NCBI GenBank assembly: GCA_003427395.1 | Contig: BFEA01000196.1 | Span: 94,056 to 119,380 of the forward strand | DNA: 25,325 nt | Reading direction: 5' to 3' | From: Chara braunii | Taxonomy: Eukaryota > Streptophyta > Charophyceae > Charales > Characeae | Part shown: one piece after another, positions 1 to 21,753 of the stretch | Layout: each line of letters begins with the position of its first letter | How positions within the stretch are numbered: position 1 is the first letter of the stretch | Notes under the pieces: generated by a model | What the model was told of the DNA's origin: nothing | The model's database searches: none | Seen by the model: only the letters and a program-made list of their open reading frames with translations | Position numbers and translations under genes: made by a program

Positions 1-56
1 CCTCTCTCTCTCTCTCTCTACCGCAATTTGACCTATATTCAAATTTTGTCATTCAG

Positions 57-113
<57 letters not shown>

Positions 114-240
114 CACGCGCTTAGCCTACCACAAGCTAAGTCTGAGATATGGTGGGTTCAAACATCTGTGTTTGCAGCACCGATAGGGAACACATCGTCG
201 CTCCCCTCGCCCTCTCCCCCCCCCCCCCCCCCCCCCCCCC
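1..240. repeat. (CT)n microsatellites and 25-bp poly-C
   Basis: CT runs at 2-19 and 58-109, and C at 216-240. The sequence between them has no recognisable feature. Confidence 0.95.
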
Positions 241-1079
241 ATTTCAATTTAACTTTCAAAACCTTGCATCGACCCTAAGGACTACGTTTCCCACACCCAT
301 GCAGTAGAATGTGTGTGCTTACACTAACCAATTGAACTCTCTTGAGTGCATGATTACACTATTCAACTAACACCTGAGGATGATTTCCCCACACACTTGC
401 GGCCATAACGACACATACATGCTCGTAAAGAGTGATGGGCAGTTGGAACCGTCCGCTCACCAATCTGCGCTCAAACAACTACAAAAATAAAAAGCTAAAA
501 CAACAATCACCGTTGCTGAATAAGAGAGGACAAACCTACCAGCCCCCTTACAATTGTCCTAGCCAGAAAACTATGTTTGTGGAACAACGGCAGGAGCTCG
601 ACTCGCAGAGACCGTAAAAAATCTCTCCAATTGGTCCTAAAAACAGCCCATCCACCACGTAAAACACTCAAAACATCCCTTTCTTCGGTCCTAACTACTC
701 TATTGGTTAAAACATCCCATAATACCCCTCCAAAAGAAGCACAACCCATAGGGATCTCAGCCCCAACACGAGGCCCTTGACCTAGCCACAAAAAACATAC
801 CAACACCACACAATTCTGTGTTTGAAACGCAGATAACATCGAACCATGACCAGTCCAAAGTGAGTATATAAGAAAAGCTCACCGAGTCCAACCTTACCAC
901 CCAATGCACCAAGGGTAGAAGTGCATACGTGCCTGTGTGTGCTGTGCTTGCGTCTGTGACTCTCCTCGTGCGTGTATGATCAGTAATTCCGCAAACCGAC
1001 CTCAATACAACCCCAGTTCTGGGAGGCATTTTGGGCAACCTGCTACATAACTTGATGGGAGAGTTCGTTGGCTAAGGAG
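241..1079. other. No gene recognised
   Basis: Several short open frames exist on both strands, none with family resemblance. The sequence is moderately AT-rich and free of strong repeats. It may include more of the decayed LINE that becomes readable at 1080. Confidence 0.5.
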
Positions 1080-1740
1080 CTTCAACACTATTGTATAAGA
1101 AAAATGAGAAAACAATCATAGGAAACTATAGGCCAATCACTCTCCTAACAGCTGTGTACGAGATGCTTGTGAAAGCTTTAGGCAACAAAATGATAGATGT
1201 TATGGCGGGCATATCCATCCCAAACAGAAAGGCTACATTAGGGAAGAGAAATTCAACTAATATCCTCCTAATCAACTGAATGTTGTAGTTGTCCCGCCAG
1301 TCCAGTCGCAATGCGGCCTCAATCTTTATCGAATGAGAAAAGGCGTAGAACCACTAGGTTTGGTTATTTCAGGACAAGCATTCGGAACAACTGAATTTGG
1401 GTCCCTACTTTGGACAATGCGTTGTTATCTCAAAACACGATACGATCGTCGGGGTGCAAGTAAATGGTAGCATTGCAGTGGTCACATCTCCTGAGTGTTC
1501 GGTTAGGAAAGGAGACCCCATTTGCTCCCTTCCTCCTTGTGATCATCATGGAAGCTTTAGCATCCAATCCGAGTGTGATCATCTTCATCTTGGAAGAGGC
1601 GATACCCATCTGCTCTCTCTTCGAGAGAGACTTGACTCTCGTGGTGGTCGCAACCCACAACATGGTGGAGATGAAGTGCTTGATGTATCATTTTTATAAA
1701 CTCTTTGATATGTTGGTCAACTAGGGCAATAAAATATTGG
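1080..1740 (+). pseudogene. LINE (non-LTR) reverse transcriptase fragment
   Basis: Translation from 1091 shows NYRPITLLTAVYEMLVKALGN, the RT entry motif of LINEs, then GISIPNRKATLGKRNSTNILLIN. Further on in the same frame is FIE*EKA, a worn copy of the F-x-D-F-x-K-A-Y-D catalytic motif. VNGSIAVV...SVRKGDP then switches frame near 1525 to FAPFLLVIIMEAL. The YADD region is unrecognisable or reduced to an ERDLTL-like remnant. At least four stops and one frame shift mark it as dead. No endonuclease domain precedes it, which fits 5' truncation. Confidence 0.75.
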
Positions 1741-1877
1741 GGCGGTGGATCCACTACCAAGAGGGTAGGCCTCCAGGTCTCCCCAAATTAAATGGCACCC
1801 CATGCAAGCCCCAGTCCAAGGACTGGTGATCTCGATGACAGCTGAGGGCAAGCCAGCAACGAATGATGAATGGTTCC

Positions 1878-2643
1878 TTAAACCACCACTCTACCCGACG
1901 TTGTGAAAATTGGGGGACCGGTAGCACATGTTCATGAGGGCTACTGGTAGCATATTGTGGAGACCCGCCAGAGGCCCAAAACTGAAAAATCCGACAAATT
2001 GCCGCCACCACTTATTTTGTGGCTAAAACGATTATATATCGTCACTATCCCGGAAAGATCATGACCAAATCTATAGACCCTCCAATTTTCTGATTATTTT
2101 ATGAATTCTTCTGAGCGTGAAACAAAATCGCTGAAATTGGGGTACGTTTCCCGTTGGCGCACAAGTAGTAGAGTGACAAAAATCAAGAATGAGACAAATT
2201 GGTGTGGCATTTATTTCACCGACTAAAACTTTTTAAATTTATTTAAAATATTTCCCGTGGAAAGATCACAACCAAATCTACAGGCTCTTCAATCTTCGGA
2301 GCGCGAAAAATCGCAGAAGTTAGGATACTTTTCCCTTTGGCCCACACGCTGGAGTGGCAAAAATGAGAAATGTGACGAATTTGCGCAGCATTTATTTCAT
2401 GGTCTAAAACAAATTATTCTTTTCCTGATATTTTTCCCATAAAGATCACGATCTGATCCACAGGATCTCAAATTTTCAGATTTTTTCCCTTACTTTTTCT
2501 GAGCGCAAAAAATCGCAAAAGTTGGCGAGTGAAAATTGCAGAACTGGCCCCGCCTGCGCCTCCTGGTTATCGCCCCCGCTAAAGACCCGCTCCGAACTCA
2601 CCGGAATGCCACTCTTTCGGTGGCGGGTAGAGTGGTGGTTGAA
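1878..2643. mobile_element. Candidate non-autonomous element: diverged tandem repeats between inverted ends
   Basis: aaccaccactctacccg at 1881-1897 recurs inverted at 2624-2640, a perfect 17-bp match extendable to 20 with one mismatch. Between them lie about three and a half diverged repeats of 180-207 bp, with units opening near 2052 (ggaaagatcatgaccaaatc), 2259 and 2441, and a partial unit before 2050. No protein is encoded. Chance placement of the inverted pair cannot be ruled out from one copy. Confidence 0.5.
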
Positions 2644-3175
2644 ACCGGTAGTAGAGAGTTTCTCCCCACGGAAGGACAACCACACCTCCCTTCCAGGTAA
2701 AATACTCGTCATTAATTAGGTTGTTTTTTCCTCCCTCTCGTGTAAATCAATAATTCTGGCACTTAATAAACATGCGCTACGCTCTATCTAGAGACAGGTG
2801 GTTGCATCCTCCCAAGAGTGGCCGAGCCCACAGAAGACGATAGCAACGACAGATATATCACACGGAAAAACTTTCGAAAATGACGTCTTTCCCTGACAAA
2901 GTGGTGCCTTTGACGTCGAAAAACGTCTGACCCGTTAACGTGCCGCACCTTTAGGGCTTCGGGGTACCGGACCACAATGGCTGGAGGCGGCAGCCAAGAC
3001 AAAAGCAAACTGTCGCGCTGGCCGCTCGTCAAAACTTGGCGTGCAGGGGCATAGAGGGGAGGCGAATAGACTGGTAAACACTGGACACCCACTTGGATAG
3101 GGAAGTCCTGGTTAGCTATTTCCATAAGCATTAGGATACATAAGCTCACCAGGACCATCCCGGAGGAAATTAGAT
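2644..3175. other. No gene recognised
   Basis: A minus-strand frame of 133 codons (2784-3185) lacks any family motif, and the sequence lies just ahead of LINE-like coding remnants on the plus strand. It may be eroded LINE sequence. Confidence 0.45.
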
Positions 3176-3793
3176 GTGGCTTCAAACCTGAAACACCAGT
3201 CTCCCAATCGGCCCCTTTTGACTCTGCAAATTGAATATGGACCTCTCGTCAGAGGAGCCACCTACCGCAAGCTGCATCCTTGGGTCCATTTAGAAGAAAA
3301 AGTTATATCGAGGAACGTTGGAATGGTTGGTGGGTGTCAAAGGCCAATCCAGCAAAAATTGCATCACTTCAGTGGCAAATAGACCACCGTTGCCTGTCCA
3401 CCACTGATTGCTTGATTGACAGCACACATTTCGAACAGAGGGCCTCACCCTCCCACCGGTGCAAACTTTGCAGCAACACCTCCCCTGTATGTAGGATCTC
3501 TGAAACGATCTCTGAAACTACCGAGCACATTATGCTGCAAAGCCCAGGTTCAGCGTGGATACGGGCCATGCAGCGGGACCAAATTTGACAACAAGGGGGC
3601 ACCCAGGACTCCAGGAGCAACGGCCATGGGAGTGGCGTGCGCTCTTGTGTGGGGCCTGGCAATCACATTCGCCAACAACATGTATGAGATAAGAGAGAAG
3701 AGCGGTGGTCTGGGCCCTCCGATGGAGAGACCCCGCACATTGGAAACTGAAGGCACACACGTAGAGGCGGCAAGGACTTCACTGACACAATAA
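3176..3793 (+). pseudogene. LINE C-terminal fragment with zinc-finger-like motif
   Basis: The frame 3280-3588 contains HRCKLCSN...ISETTEHIMLQSP. This resembles the C-x2-C...ET-x-H-x4-C finger at the end of many non-LTR retrotransposon proteins, with the last Cys replaced by Gln. A neighbouring frame stays open to 3793 and runs into the 31-bp array. No other LINE motif is certain here, so this is a modest call supported mainly by the tail that follows. Confidence 0.45.
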
Positions 3794-3937
3794 AACATCA
3801 GGTGCAGACGGACTTACACAATAAAACATCACGTGCAGACGGACTTACACAATAAAACATCAGGTGCAGACGGACTTACACAATAAAACATCAGGTGCAG
3901 ACGGACTTGCACAATAAAACATCAGGTGCAGACGGAC
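3785..3937 (+). repeat. Five-copy 31-bp tandem repeat, each copy with AATAAA
   Basis: Units start at 3785, 3816, 3847, 3878 and 3909 with strict 31-bp spacing; the sequence is acacaataaaacatcaggtg plus eleven more bases. Only single-base differences occur (copy 2 and the first base of copy 5), and the last unit is two bases short. Each copy carries a polyadenylation-type hexamer. Tandem 3' tails are common in LINEs, so this may be the end of the fragment upstream. Confidence 0.9.
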
Positions 3938-4401
3938 GCATTTTCTAATACAAGAAAGGAAATCAAAGCAGCAATAACACCATTCTGTAATGACTGGCTG
4001 GGGGGAGGCTGAATTGAAGAGCGGAAGAACGGACAGAGGAGCAGGGAGAAGCGCAGGATGATCTCATCAGGAACTACGAGCTCTCCTTCCATCAATGGAC
4101 TGAGACCAACTCTGGACCCACTACTATTTCCCGGATCCTTTCAACCCGCGCACCCTTTTGCTGGTTCAGCCCCATGATATGGGGGGAGCTTGCTGCTGAT
4201 CATCTGTGAATGGGGAATGCTGGTACCACATGGGGTTGTTCCCTGGTCTCGGTCATCTTTCTTAGACATGTCAATGCCATGCTCCGCCTTTCTCAAATGA
4301 TGGACAACGTTTGTATTGTGTGTGTTTATGTTGTGTTTTGAAAAACGACCACACTGGGCATCTGGACATCTAATAAGGCAATATTAGCCAAACTTCCGCA
4401 C
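3938..4401. other. No gene recognised, between two LINE fragments
   Basis: Non-repetitive sequence without convincing coding signal on either strand. Confidence 0.5.
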
Positions 4402-5727
4402 TTGAGAAACACTCTGAGCAATCTGCAAACACTCGAGAATGCTCTCCCCCCACACTGGGCACGCCAACTGTCAACATGCTCAGAACACGCCCAAGGCACC
4501 TGGCTGGAGCACCCGGACGACGAAGGGGCCGTTCTGAGGATCCAAGGCCCAGCCCTGCACACGGGCCTAGAGGGGCAGAAGTGGTACCTCCTGGACAAGT
4601 CCACTCAGCATGGCCCCCTCAAAATGGAGGAAGAACATGTAATCCACTCCTCACTAGGACTGGTGGAGGTCGGGTTCAGGAATCCCACCGTACCAACTCC
4701 GCCTCCCACACTCTCCTCCACATGAGACCTGCGCCTGGTTGATTGAGCCCCTCCTCTTGGAGTGGAACACAGCTGATCCCCGCACTCCAGTTGTTCCCAT
4801 CTGCCATTACAAAACCAAGTTGGGCGCTAAATTACAAAGACAAAACTCCAACAAGAAGCCAATCTCCACGGCCATGGTGTGCAGACGGTCACTGTCACAC
4901 CCCCAAAGGGTACAAGATGCCGAGCTGTTTAAATTATGGGCCATTCTCAAGAAACTACCTTCGCAAAGACTAAGCTCCCTAATGTGGTTACAATCAATGC
5001 AAGTCACCCCGTCCTCTATGTGGCCGATATCTGAAGGTATGGAGGTGAAGGCCACGTGTGCGAGATGCAACTGGGGTTGGGAATCCCTCTCGCACATCTG
5101 AGTGGACTGCCCCCTCTCGCACATCAGGGTTGGGAATCCCTCTCGCATATGGGAATGGTGGAAAAAACAATGGAAGAGATGCTTCAGGTCCTTCGACTGG
5201 TCGGATTTTTGGGTACTAACCGGCATCCCGCCACCCGGAAAAACCTACGACTCAGTAAGATATGCTGGATTGGTTGGCATTCTGTTGTTAGTTGAGATTG
5301 TTCGTGTTTCGCGTAAGCTAAGCTATAGCCGAGGCTGCCAGTTCCCTGCTGAGTTGGCCGGATTTGGCCGTTTTCACATTAGATGGGTGAGTTTAAAGCA
5401 TAAGGAATGGGCAGTCCTCAGTATTTGATTTCCTTAAAAATTGAGTTGGCCGGATTTGGCCGTTCCACATTGGATGGGTGAGTTTAAAGCATAAGGAATG
5501 GGCAGTCCTCAGTATTTGATTTCCTTAAAAGATTGAGCATAAGGATGTTTGAATTGGTTTGTCACTGTTTGTTACTATAAGCGAAACTGGGTGATGCTCC
5601 CAGGATAACTTCCGGGTCGAATTGTGAGGTCCTCGGCCCTGAATTCTTTTATTGGAAATATGAGCCTTGGGCACTGGGTCCATGTTTAAAATAAAACAAA
5701 AAAAAACAAAAAACAAAAACAAAGACA
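4402..5727 (+). pseudogene. LINE 3' end: C-terminal zinc finger, 3' UTR and A-rich tail
   Basis: From 4739 a frame gives AELFKLWAILKKLPSQRLSSLMWLQ..., then CARC (5057-5068), W-E-S-L-S-H, a TGA at 5099-5101 where a Trp is expected, and VDC. This is the zf-RVT type finger at the C terminus of plant LINE proteins. After the stop, a W-rich stretch (WEWWKKQWKRC) appears in another frame. Within the finger, gggttgggaatccctctcgc is duplicated. The element ends with a 92-bp duplicated segment and an A-rich tail at about 5690-5727, which sets its orientation. The 5' limit is uncertain. Confidence 0.65.
5351..5534 (+). repeat. 92-bp tandem duplication in LINE 3' UTR
   Basis: The copies begin with gagttggccggatttggccg at 5351 and 5443. 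They differ by one base and a one-base indel near the ttttcacatt/ttccacatt site. Near identity implies a recent duplication, younger than the coding decay of the same element. Confidence 0.9.
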
Positions 5728-6699
5728 ACCACACCGACCTATTTTCCGTTAGTGTTTTTAACAATTCATCATTTCCAACCGCTTTTCCGCCTGCACCTGT
5801 GTGCCATACATCACAAACAACTTCCATCCGTAACACATTTTCAGACATCCACAGACGTGACAGCAGGTTGTACCTAAGCCCTTGCATTCCAATTCAAAAG
5901 CCCTCGAACACGACCCGTTCGTCAAGGCAGTACCACCAAACAGTATCGGAGCGATCTAGCACTGTTTCATTTCTTATTCCTCAACGGGCAGTTGGTTCTT
6001 TTGTCCAAGGTCCAATTCCTCTCTGTCTAGGGACTTTCTGCAAGGTCCAATGACTCTCTACCTAGAGACATGCACATGAACACCACATACCGTTCACGCA
6101 TATCGTAGTGTTTGTACACACTCCCTCAATCCTCTTTACCTATATACCACTGGATACCAACAAACCTCCCCGGCTGCTTATTCCAATGGCACCCCTTCTT
6201 TTTTTTTATTTAATACAAAAACCAGCCCTAGCTGATGCTAGAGGTGCTGATAGGAGCAGGCACCACTACGTCCACTTCTTCCTGTATTCTTCTGCATTGT
6301 TTTCCTTTGGGGATTTCTGGGTATTTATACATGTATACTATATTGTGATAGTCGAAATCAACCCCTTGAAGAGCTGTGCAGGGGGCAGGGAAACTACAAT
6401 GGAAAAGAAAAGCTTCTACGACATCCTGTACATGTCTGCCGTAGTGTGGATGCTGGAGTGCAGCAACATTTTTTTCTACAGCAACGTCTGATTGACAACA
6501 TGTGTTTCTACAGCCCAAACAACCAAAATAATAAAATATAAAATCATATCATATAATGATTACAATCCAGTTCTATTCACCAGGTTCGTTGGTTTATTTC
6601 CATACATCCATCCTCGTCACAGACGAGGGAGGTACAGTCAGCCCATCCATTCATCGCCCTGTCGCTTTCAACCAACCAATAAACCAATCACTCAGGTAA

Positions 6700-6730
6700 C
6701 CCCCCCCCCCCACCAAAAAAAAAAAAAAAA
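6700..6730. repeat. Poly-C followed by poly-A
   Basis: C at 6700-6711 and A at 6715-6730. It could be a retroposed tail but nothing upstream identifies a source. Confidence 0.85.
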
Positions 6731-7783
6731 CAGAAGACCAACAGATTAGCAAAGCAATAGCTTGGGCACACATTCATCTCGAAGTCACCCACTTCACACT
6801 TCCTCCACCAATCACTCTATTATTCGCTCAGCCAGTCCAGCGATAAGCTGCACACCATCAGTCGACTAATAGGGCAAGGCAAACAACGGACTTCAACTGT
6901 GGATAGCGATTTCTACTCACAAGGCGGATTGGTATGAGCGAGAGAGAAGGTCTGGCCTTTAAATAGCTAAACAACGGACTTCAACTGTGGAACATTTGCC
7001 CTCCCTCCTGCCTGTGAAACAGAATCTCACAGCCAAGCATGTCAGTGCCAACGAAAAACAGACACCCTTCACATAATAAAAACAGCTCTACCAGCAAAGC
7101 AGACAGGCGCTCCCCAGAGAACTGATTAACGTCTCTAGCTATTGTGGAGCACGTCGCACGAATAGAATCCATTTCATCATCAAGCCATATACAGCATACG
7201 TCCAGAACTGCTCCCAGCCCCCCACACCATCTTCTTCGATTTCAATAATTCTGGAGCATGACATTGACAATCACATAAAACACCGCAAACATGAAAAGAA
7301 CACCGGCACGAGCATCATCTGGCAGAGCAATCATCAGCCAAAGAAATAGACACGTGGCCAGATATTATAGAAAGCTCTTCTTCAGCAACAGAAAGCCTTA
7401 TTCCGAATCGAGTGTGCACGGCACATGAATACACAACTCTAGCCTGCATGGAAGAAACGAATTCTCAGCGAGAGGACGGACAAACAGTCCACTTCTCCAA
7501 ATAACCGACCACCAACCCACCCACGATAAAAGTCTAAAACCCGCATCCTCACTCAGGAGGAAGCCCACAGATGGAAATCGACTGATGGAAAGCAGCCTGC
7601 ACATCAGCAGGCTGACAACCTTCATCACAAGTAGCAAATCGGCGGCCGAGGACCTTGCTCACAAGAAGAAGATTGGCCCAGCGCCGATCTGCCTACCAAC
7701 GATGAACCTTGTCCGCTTATTGGTCCGCAAGCACGCCCACAACTCCATACTCCATGCACTTCGCGTCTAACAAAGTACACATT

Positions 7784-7800
7784 AAAAAAAAAAAAAAAAA
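7784..7800. repeat. 17-bp poly-A
   Basis: An isolated A run on the plus strand. No recognisable transcript-like sequence precedes it, so origin by retroposition is only possible. Confidence 0.85.
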
Positions 7801-8250
7801 GCGGCAGAGACGTCATCGAACCGCGCCAAGCGAAGCCTCTCACCTCGTATTAAAAAGAAAATAGAAGACCCCCGCAACAACCTTTCGCCAACATCAGATA
7901 ATTGATCTTGAACAGCTATCCCCTGTACATGCCCGAACTCTGCCAGCAACAACTCCAAGAGGCAGAAAGACATTCACCCTTCAGACCGCCCCATGTTGTC
8001 CAAAGCAAAGTGAAATAGCCCAAAGCGAGTTCAGCGTTTGTGACTGAAATCAGGTCACACTACATAAATCAAAAACAAGAGGAACCTCTGTCCAGTGTCC
8101 ACCCTCCTCCTTTTACTCTCGTGACCACATCCAAACTTCTTGCAGCCTTCTCCCAACCTTCTTGCAACCCCTCCATCCCCTCCGCTTTTCCACCCCTCTT
8201 TCCTTGTTGAACAACCTCCATCCCCTCCTCTTTTCCTAAGAGCTGCTATC

Positions 8251-19035
<10,785 letters not shown>

Positions 19036-19624
19036 CTTTGCGAAATCGAAGTGTACGGTGGAACTTCACCTACTTTCCCCTTGCCTCGAGACTCACCGGC
19101 TGAGACACGCGACCGCTCTCTCATGCACCTTCATCGCCAATGGTTTCTTTCTCACACTACATCCACGCCGTGACTGGACTCTCTCCCGTCGTTTCCTGCC
19201 AAGTCCCAGTGAGTCCTAGAAGTCTGCCTGTACATATCTACGCACGCCACTGCACACGCCTCACCACGGAATCCGCTACACTTGACTCGTGAAACACCTC
19301 TTTGACGGACAATATGTCCGTCGAAATAACATATGGCAGCGCTTGAAACGACATCGAGAGGTAAAGGAAAGCGAAATATGTTACTTCAAGACTTTGACCC
19401 GCCTCGTAAGACAAGGGATGTAAATAACAGATGCCAAACCCAAAACAATCTTACACTGATCATCGACTTCACTCCGATGAACACGCCTCATCAAATGGGC
19501 GATGGCGAAAAGAGGCGAAGGCGACTCATCACAGGCACCCGCCACGGGTGCCAGCGACGCACCAACAACATCCACGGGTACCGACAAAGCGGTAAATGAG
19601 GGCATCGAAAGCGAGGAGGCACCC

Positions 19625-19755
19625 GAAACGCGGTCGACGAGTAGGGTCCTTCTCCGAAAAAAGAAGGGGTGAACCGAATGAGTGAGAGTACGGAAACGCG
19701 GTCGACGAGGAGGGTCCTTCTCCGAAAAAGGAAGGGGTGAACCGAATGAGAGTAC
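19625..19755. repeat. 68-bp tandem duplication upstream of ArfGAP
   Basis: Copies start gaaacgcggtcgacgag at 19625 and 19693. They differ by a few bases and a short indel near the end. Just before it, 19534-19552 forms a perfect 8-bp hairpin, GGCACCCG-CCA-CGGGTGCC. Confidence 0.85.
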
Positions 19756-19918
19756 CTTGTTTGGCACGGTACAAAATTTGCATCTAGGAGCTCGTGGGTC
19801 CAAAACAGCAAGCCAGGCCAAGCCAGGCCCATCCTGTGACTAATTCGTGACGCCCGTGACTGCTTCGCGCAGGACTGTCCCGATAAGAGCGGTACCCAGC
19901 GACTTCGGCCATTAGATA

Positions 19919-20003
19919 TTGACTTACCGTGAGGGCACGGGTGCACAGCCCGTGGTTCGTTTGTTTATGTGGTTCGGGAAGGGTAAGGTAGTGATTATGC
20001 TAT
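19919..20003 (+). repeat. Second copy of the hairpin-bearing dispersed repeat
   Basis: It matches 11149-11212 in the same orientation, including the ACGGG...CCCGT hairpin and a shared gtaaggtagtgaYtatgct end. Both copies lie upstream of GA/GT microsatellites on the plus strand. No Pol III box was recognised, so I do not call it a SINE. Confidence 0.75.
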
Positions 20004-20068
20004 TGTCTACCGCGCGGGCGCGGGGAATGCAGCCCTAAGGCAGCCAAATCAAAGAGACTAAGAGCTAA

Positions 20069-20069
<1 letters not shown>

Positions 20070-20106
<37 letters not shown>

Positions 20107-20212
20107 TCCATTTATTGTTATGAGTGTGAGAGAGAGAAAGAAATAGAGAGAGAGGGAGGGGGGGGCGGCTACCAGAGAGAGAGAGAGAGAGAGAGAGTTT
20201 TGTTTCATTTGT

Positions 20213-20268
<56 letters not shown>
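20070..20268. repeat. (GA)n tract with two embedded gttttgttYcattt inserts, abutting the PLE
   Basis: GA runs are split by two related non-GA segments (about 20100-20125 and 20198-20218) that begin gttttgtt and end in atgag. A G-rich break lies at 20157-20172. The array stops exactly where the PLE terminal repeat begins, at 20269. Confidence 0.85.
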
Positions 20269-20270
<2 letters not shown>

Positions 20271-20575
20271 TAAACACATGCAAATGTAGACAGAACGTGC
20301 GAAGTTTTACTTTCACAGCATACACGTAATGTCCATGCCATGCAACACCAGTCGCGATTACCCTTCTACCTCAGTGCTCAAGTAATCATTTCAGCCACTA
20401 TCCTCAATATTTATACCCTTTGTTCCCAGTCCTTCTCCGCCACTTTCCCTATCCTTGCAGTGTACTCATCATCTATCCTTAGGATCTTCCGCAATCGCTC
20501 TCTGTGTTGTCCTCGTCGTCGTCGATTTCCAACATGCCTTCAATCTGGAGCTACTTTCATCATATCTTATGATTA
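20269..20575 (-). repeat. PLE terminal direct repeat, downstream (3') copy
   Basis: This copy matches 24441-24729 in the same orientation over nearly its whole length, with scattered substitutions and two indels. It has one copy of a 48-bp subunit (the other end has two) and 45 extra bases at 20502-20546. Direct repeats at both ends of a PLE are called pseudo-LTRs. A short minus-strand reading frame ending TAA at 20411-20413 is shared by both copies. Confidence 0.75.
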
Positions 20576-20599
20576 TGTTCGTTGATTGATTTCGTCACC

Positions 20600-21600
20600 C
20601 TTGTTTCCAGTTATGTTCATTCTGTGTTCGCGTTGTCTGATGTGATTTCAAGTTTTAGAGATTGGTGGTAGCATGTTTGAAAAGATTTTAGACATTCCAA
20701 CTCTTTCGTTTGATCTTCCTTACTTGCTATTATGATCATCATTACATCGTCCACAAAACTCATACCGTGGATAAGTTTCTCATAAATTCCAGTCTGTGCA
20801 CATCATCTGTACTCGTTGAACGCGCATACCATGTTGGCAATGGGTGGGCTAGAGCCCTTCCCCATTGGTATCCCCATTACTTGGCATAATATGTTCCTTA
20901 TACTTTGAAGTTTGAAGTATGCATGTTTGATGTCATAGTACAACAAATTCATTAGGCACTCAATTTTTAATGTTCTTCATCCGTAGGTTCCGATTGTTTT
21001 TTCAAAGTTCATGTACTTTCCTCTCATCTTGTAATACAAGTGGGTTTTCCGTTTTTCTTTCGCCGTTTTTATCATCCGTTGCATGACGTTTAAGATATAT
21101 GTGTGATCGAGATTCGAAAACATATCTTTAACGTCGTATGTGGAACAGATTATCGTAGTCATATCCCCGTATGTTTCTTTTGCTACTTGATTGCATTTCT
21201 TCAGTCTCGGTAGTAGTTGATTCATTCCTTTTAGTGAGAAACCAACTTTCAATGCTTGACACATGAAGTTGATAGCTCTTGATAGTACCTTCGATGCTTT
21301 CCGAGATGACTTCTTATATGTCGATACAATTGGTCGGCGTCTGGTGACGTCCTTGTTTTTTAGAATTGTATACGCATTTTCGTATGATCCCTGTCCATCC
21401 CATTCTGCGATTTTCTTCAGCCCACATCCATGATACGTATTTTTGGCCAATTGAGAAATCTCAAATTCCGTTTGTTGTATAATTTCGTAGTGATTCGATT
21501 CCGGAAAGAATTTTCGGGTCTTCTCGTACCAGATTTTACAGTATTCCACAAACAAATTTCTAGGATTTATGTCCAATGGTGATATGATACGTTGTGTCAA
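20600..21600 (-). pseudogene. Penelope-like reverse transcriptase
   Basis: The RT motifs appear in order in one frame. RRPIVSTYKK..SRKASKVLSRAINFM is the fingers motif, and STYDVKDMFSNLDH is motif A with its catalytic Asp. GIPMGKGSSPPIANM is the motif B equivalent, and FVDD at 20757-20746 is the metal-binding motif C. In-frame TGA codons at 20977-20979 and 20803-20805 break the frame before and after motif B. The DVxxMFxN form of motif A and the GIPMG motif fit PLE or telomerase-related RTs better than LINE or LTR RTs. Telomerase itself is unlikely given the adjoining GIY-YIG and the flanking repeats. Confidence 0.82.
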
Positions 21601-21753
21601 TCTTCTTTTTACTTCCCATACTTCTTAAATGTGAAGAAACATCTTCATATCATTCTTCTTTTCGATGCAAGTAGAGAGATCTATTTTAATTTCTCTTTTC
21701 TTCCTTAGTGGTCGTAGTATACTTGCAATAGTAGTGATGATTGTCATTTTAAT

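Larger units (their letters stand above)
5728..8250. other. ArfGAP 3' flank, no second gene recognised
   Basis: On the minus strand this follows the ArfGAP stop, so its upper part should be 3' UTR. AATAAA on that strand occurs at about 6592-6599 and near 6206, both far downstream, so the poly(A) site is unknown. A 22-bp direct repeat (aaacaacggacttcaactgt plus gg) occurs at about 6883 and 6963. Frames of 120-128 codons near 5.5-6.5 kb have no recognisable similarity. Confidence 0.5.
19036..20069. other. ArfGAP upstream region
   Basis: This stretch should contain the ArfGAP promoter on the minus strand, but no TATA box or initiator stands out. It holds the 68-bp duplication, a perfect hairpin at 19534-19552 and a dispersed repeat copy, given separately. 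Confidence 0.5.

Noticed and set aside
121-170. ggttcaaac as a tRNA T-arm
   Set aside because: No matching acceptor, D-arm or anticodon stem could be found around it.
5525-6491. Frames of 120-128 codons on both strands as a small host gene
   Set aside because: No motif, no paired splice signals, and both overlap the LINE tail or simple sequence.
20000-20341. Leu/Ser-rich minus-strand frames
   Set aside because: They come from the GA array and the PLE terminal repeat read through.
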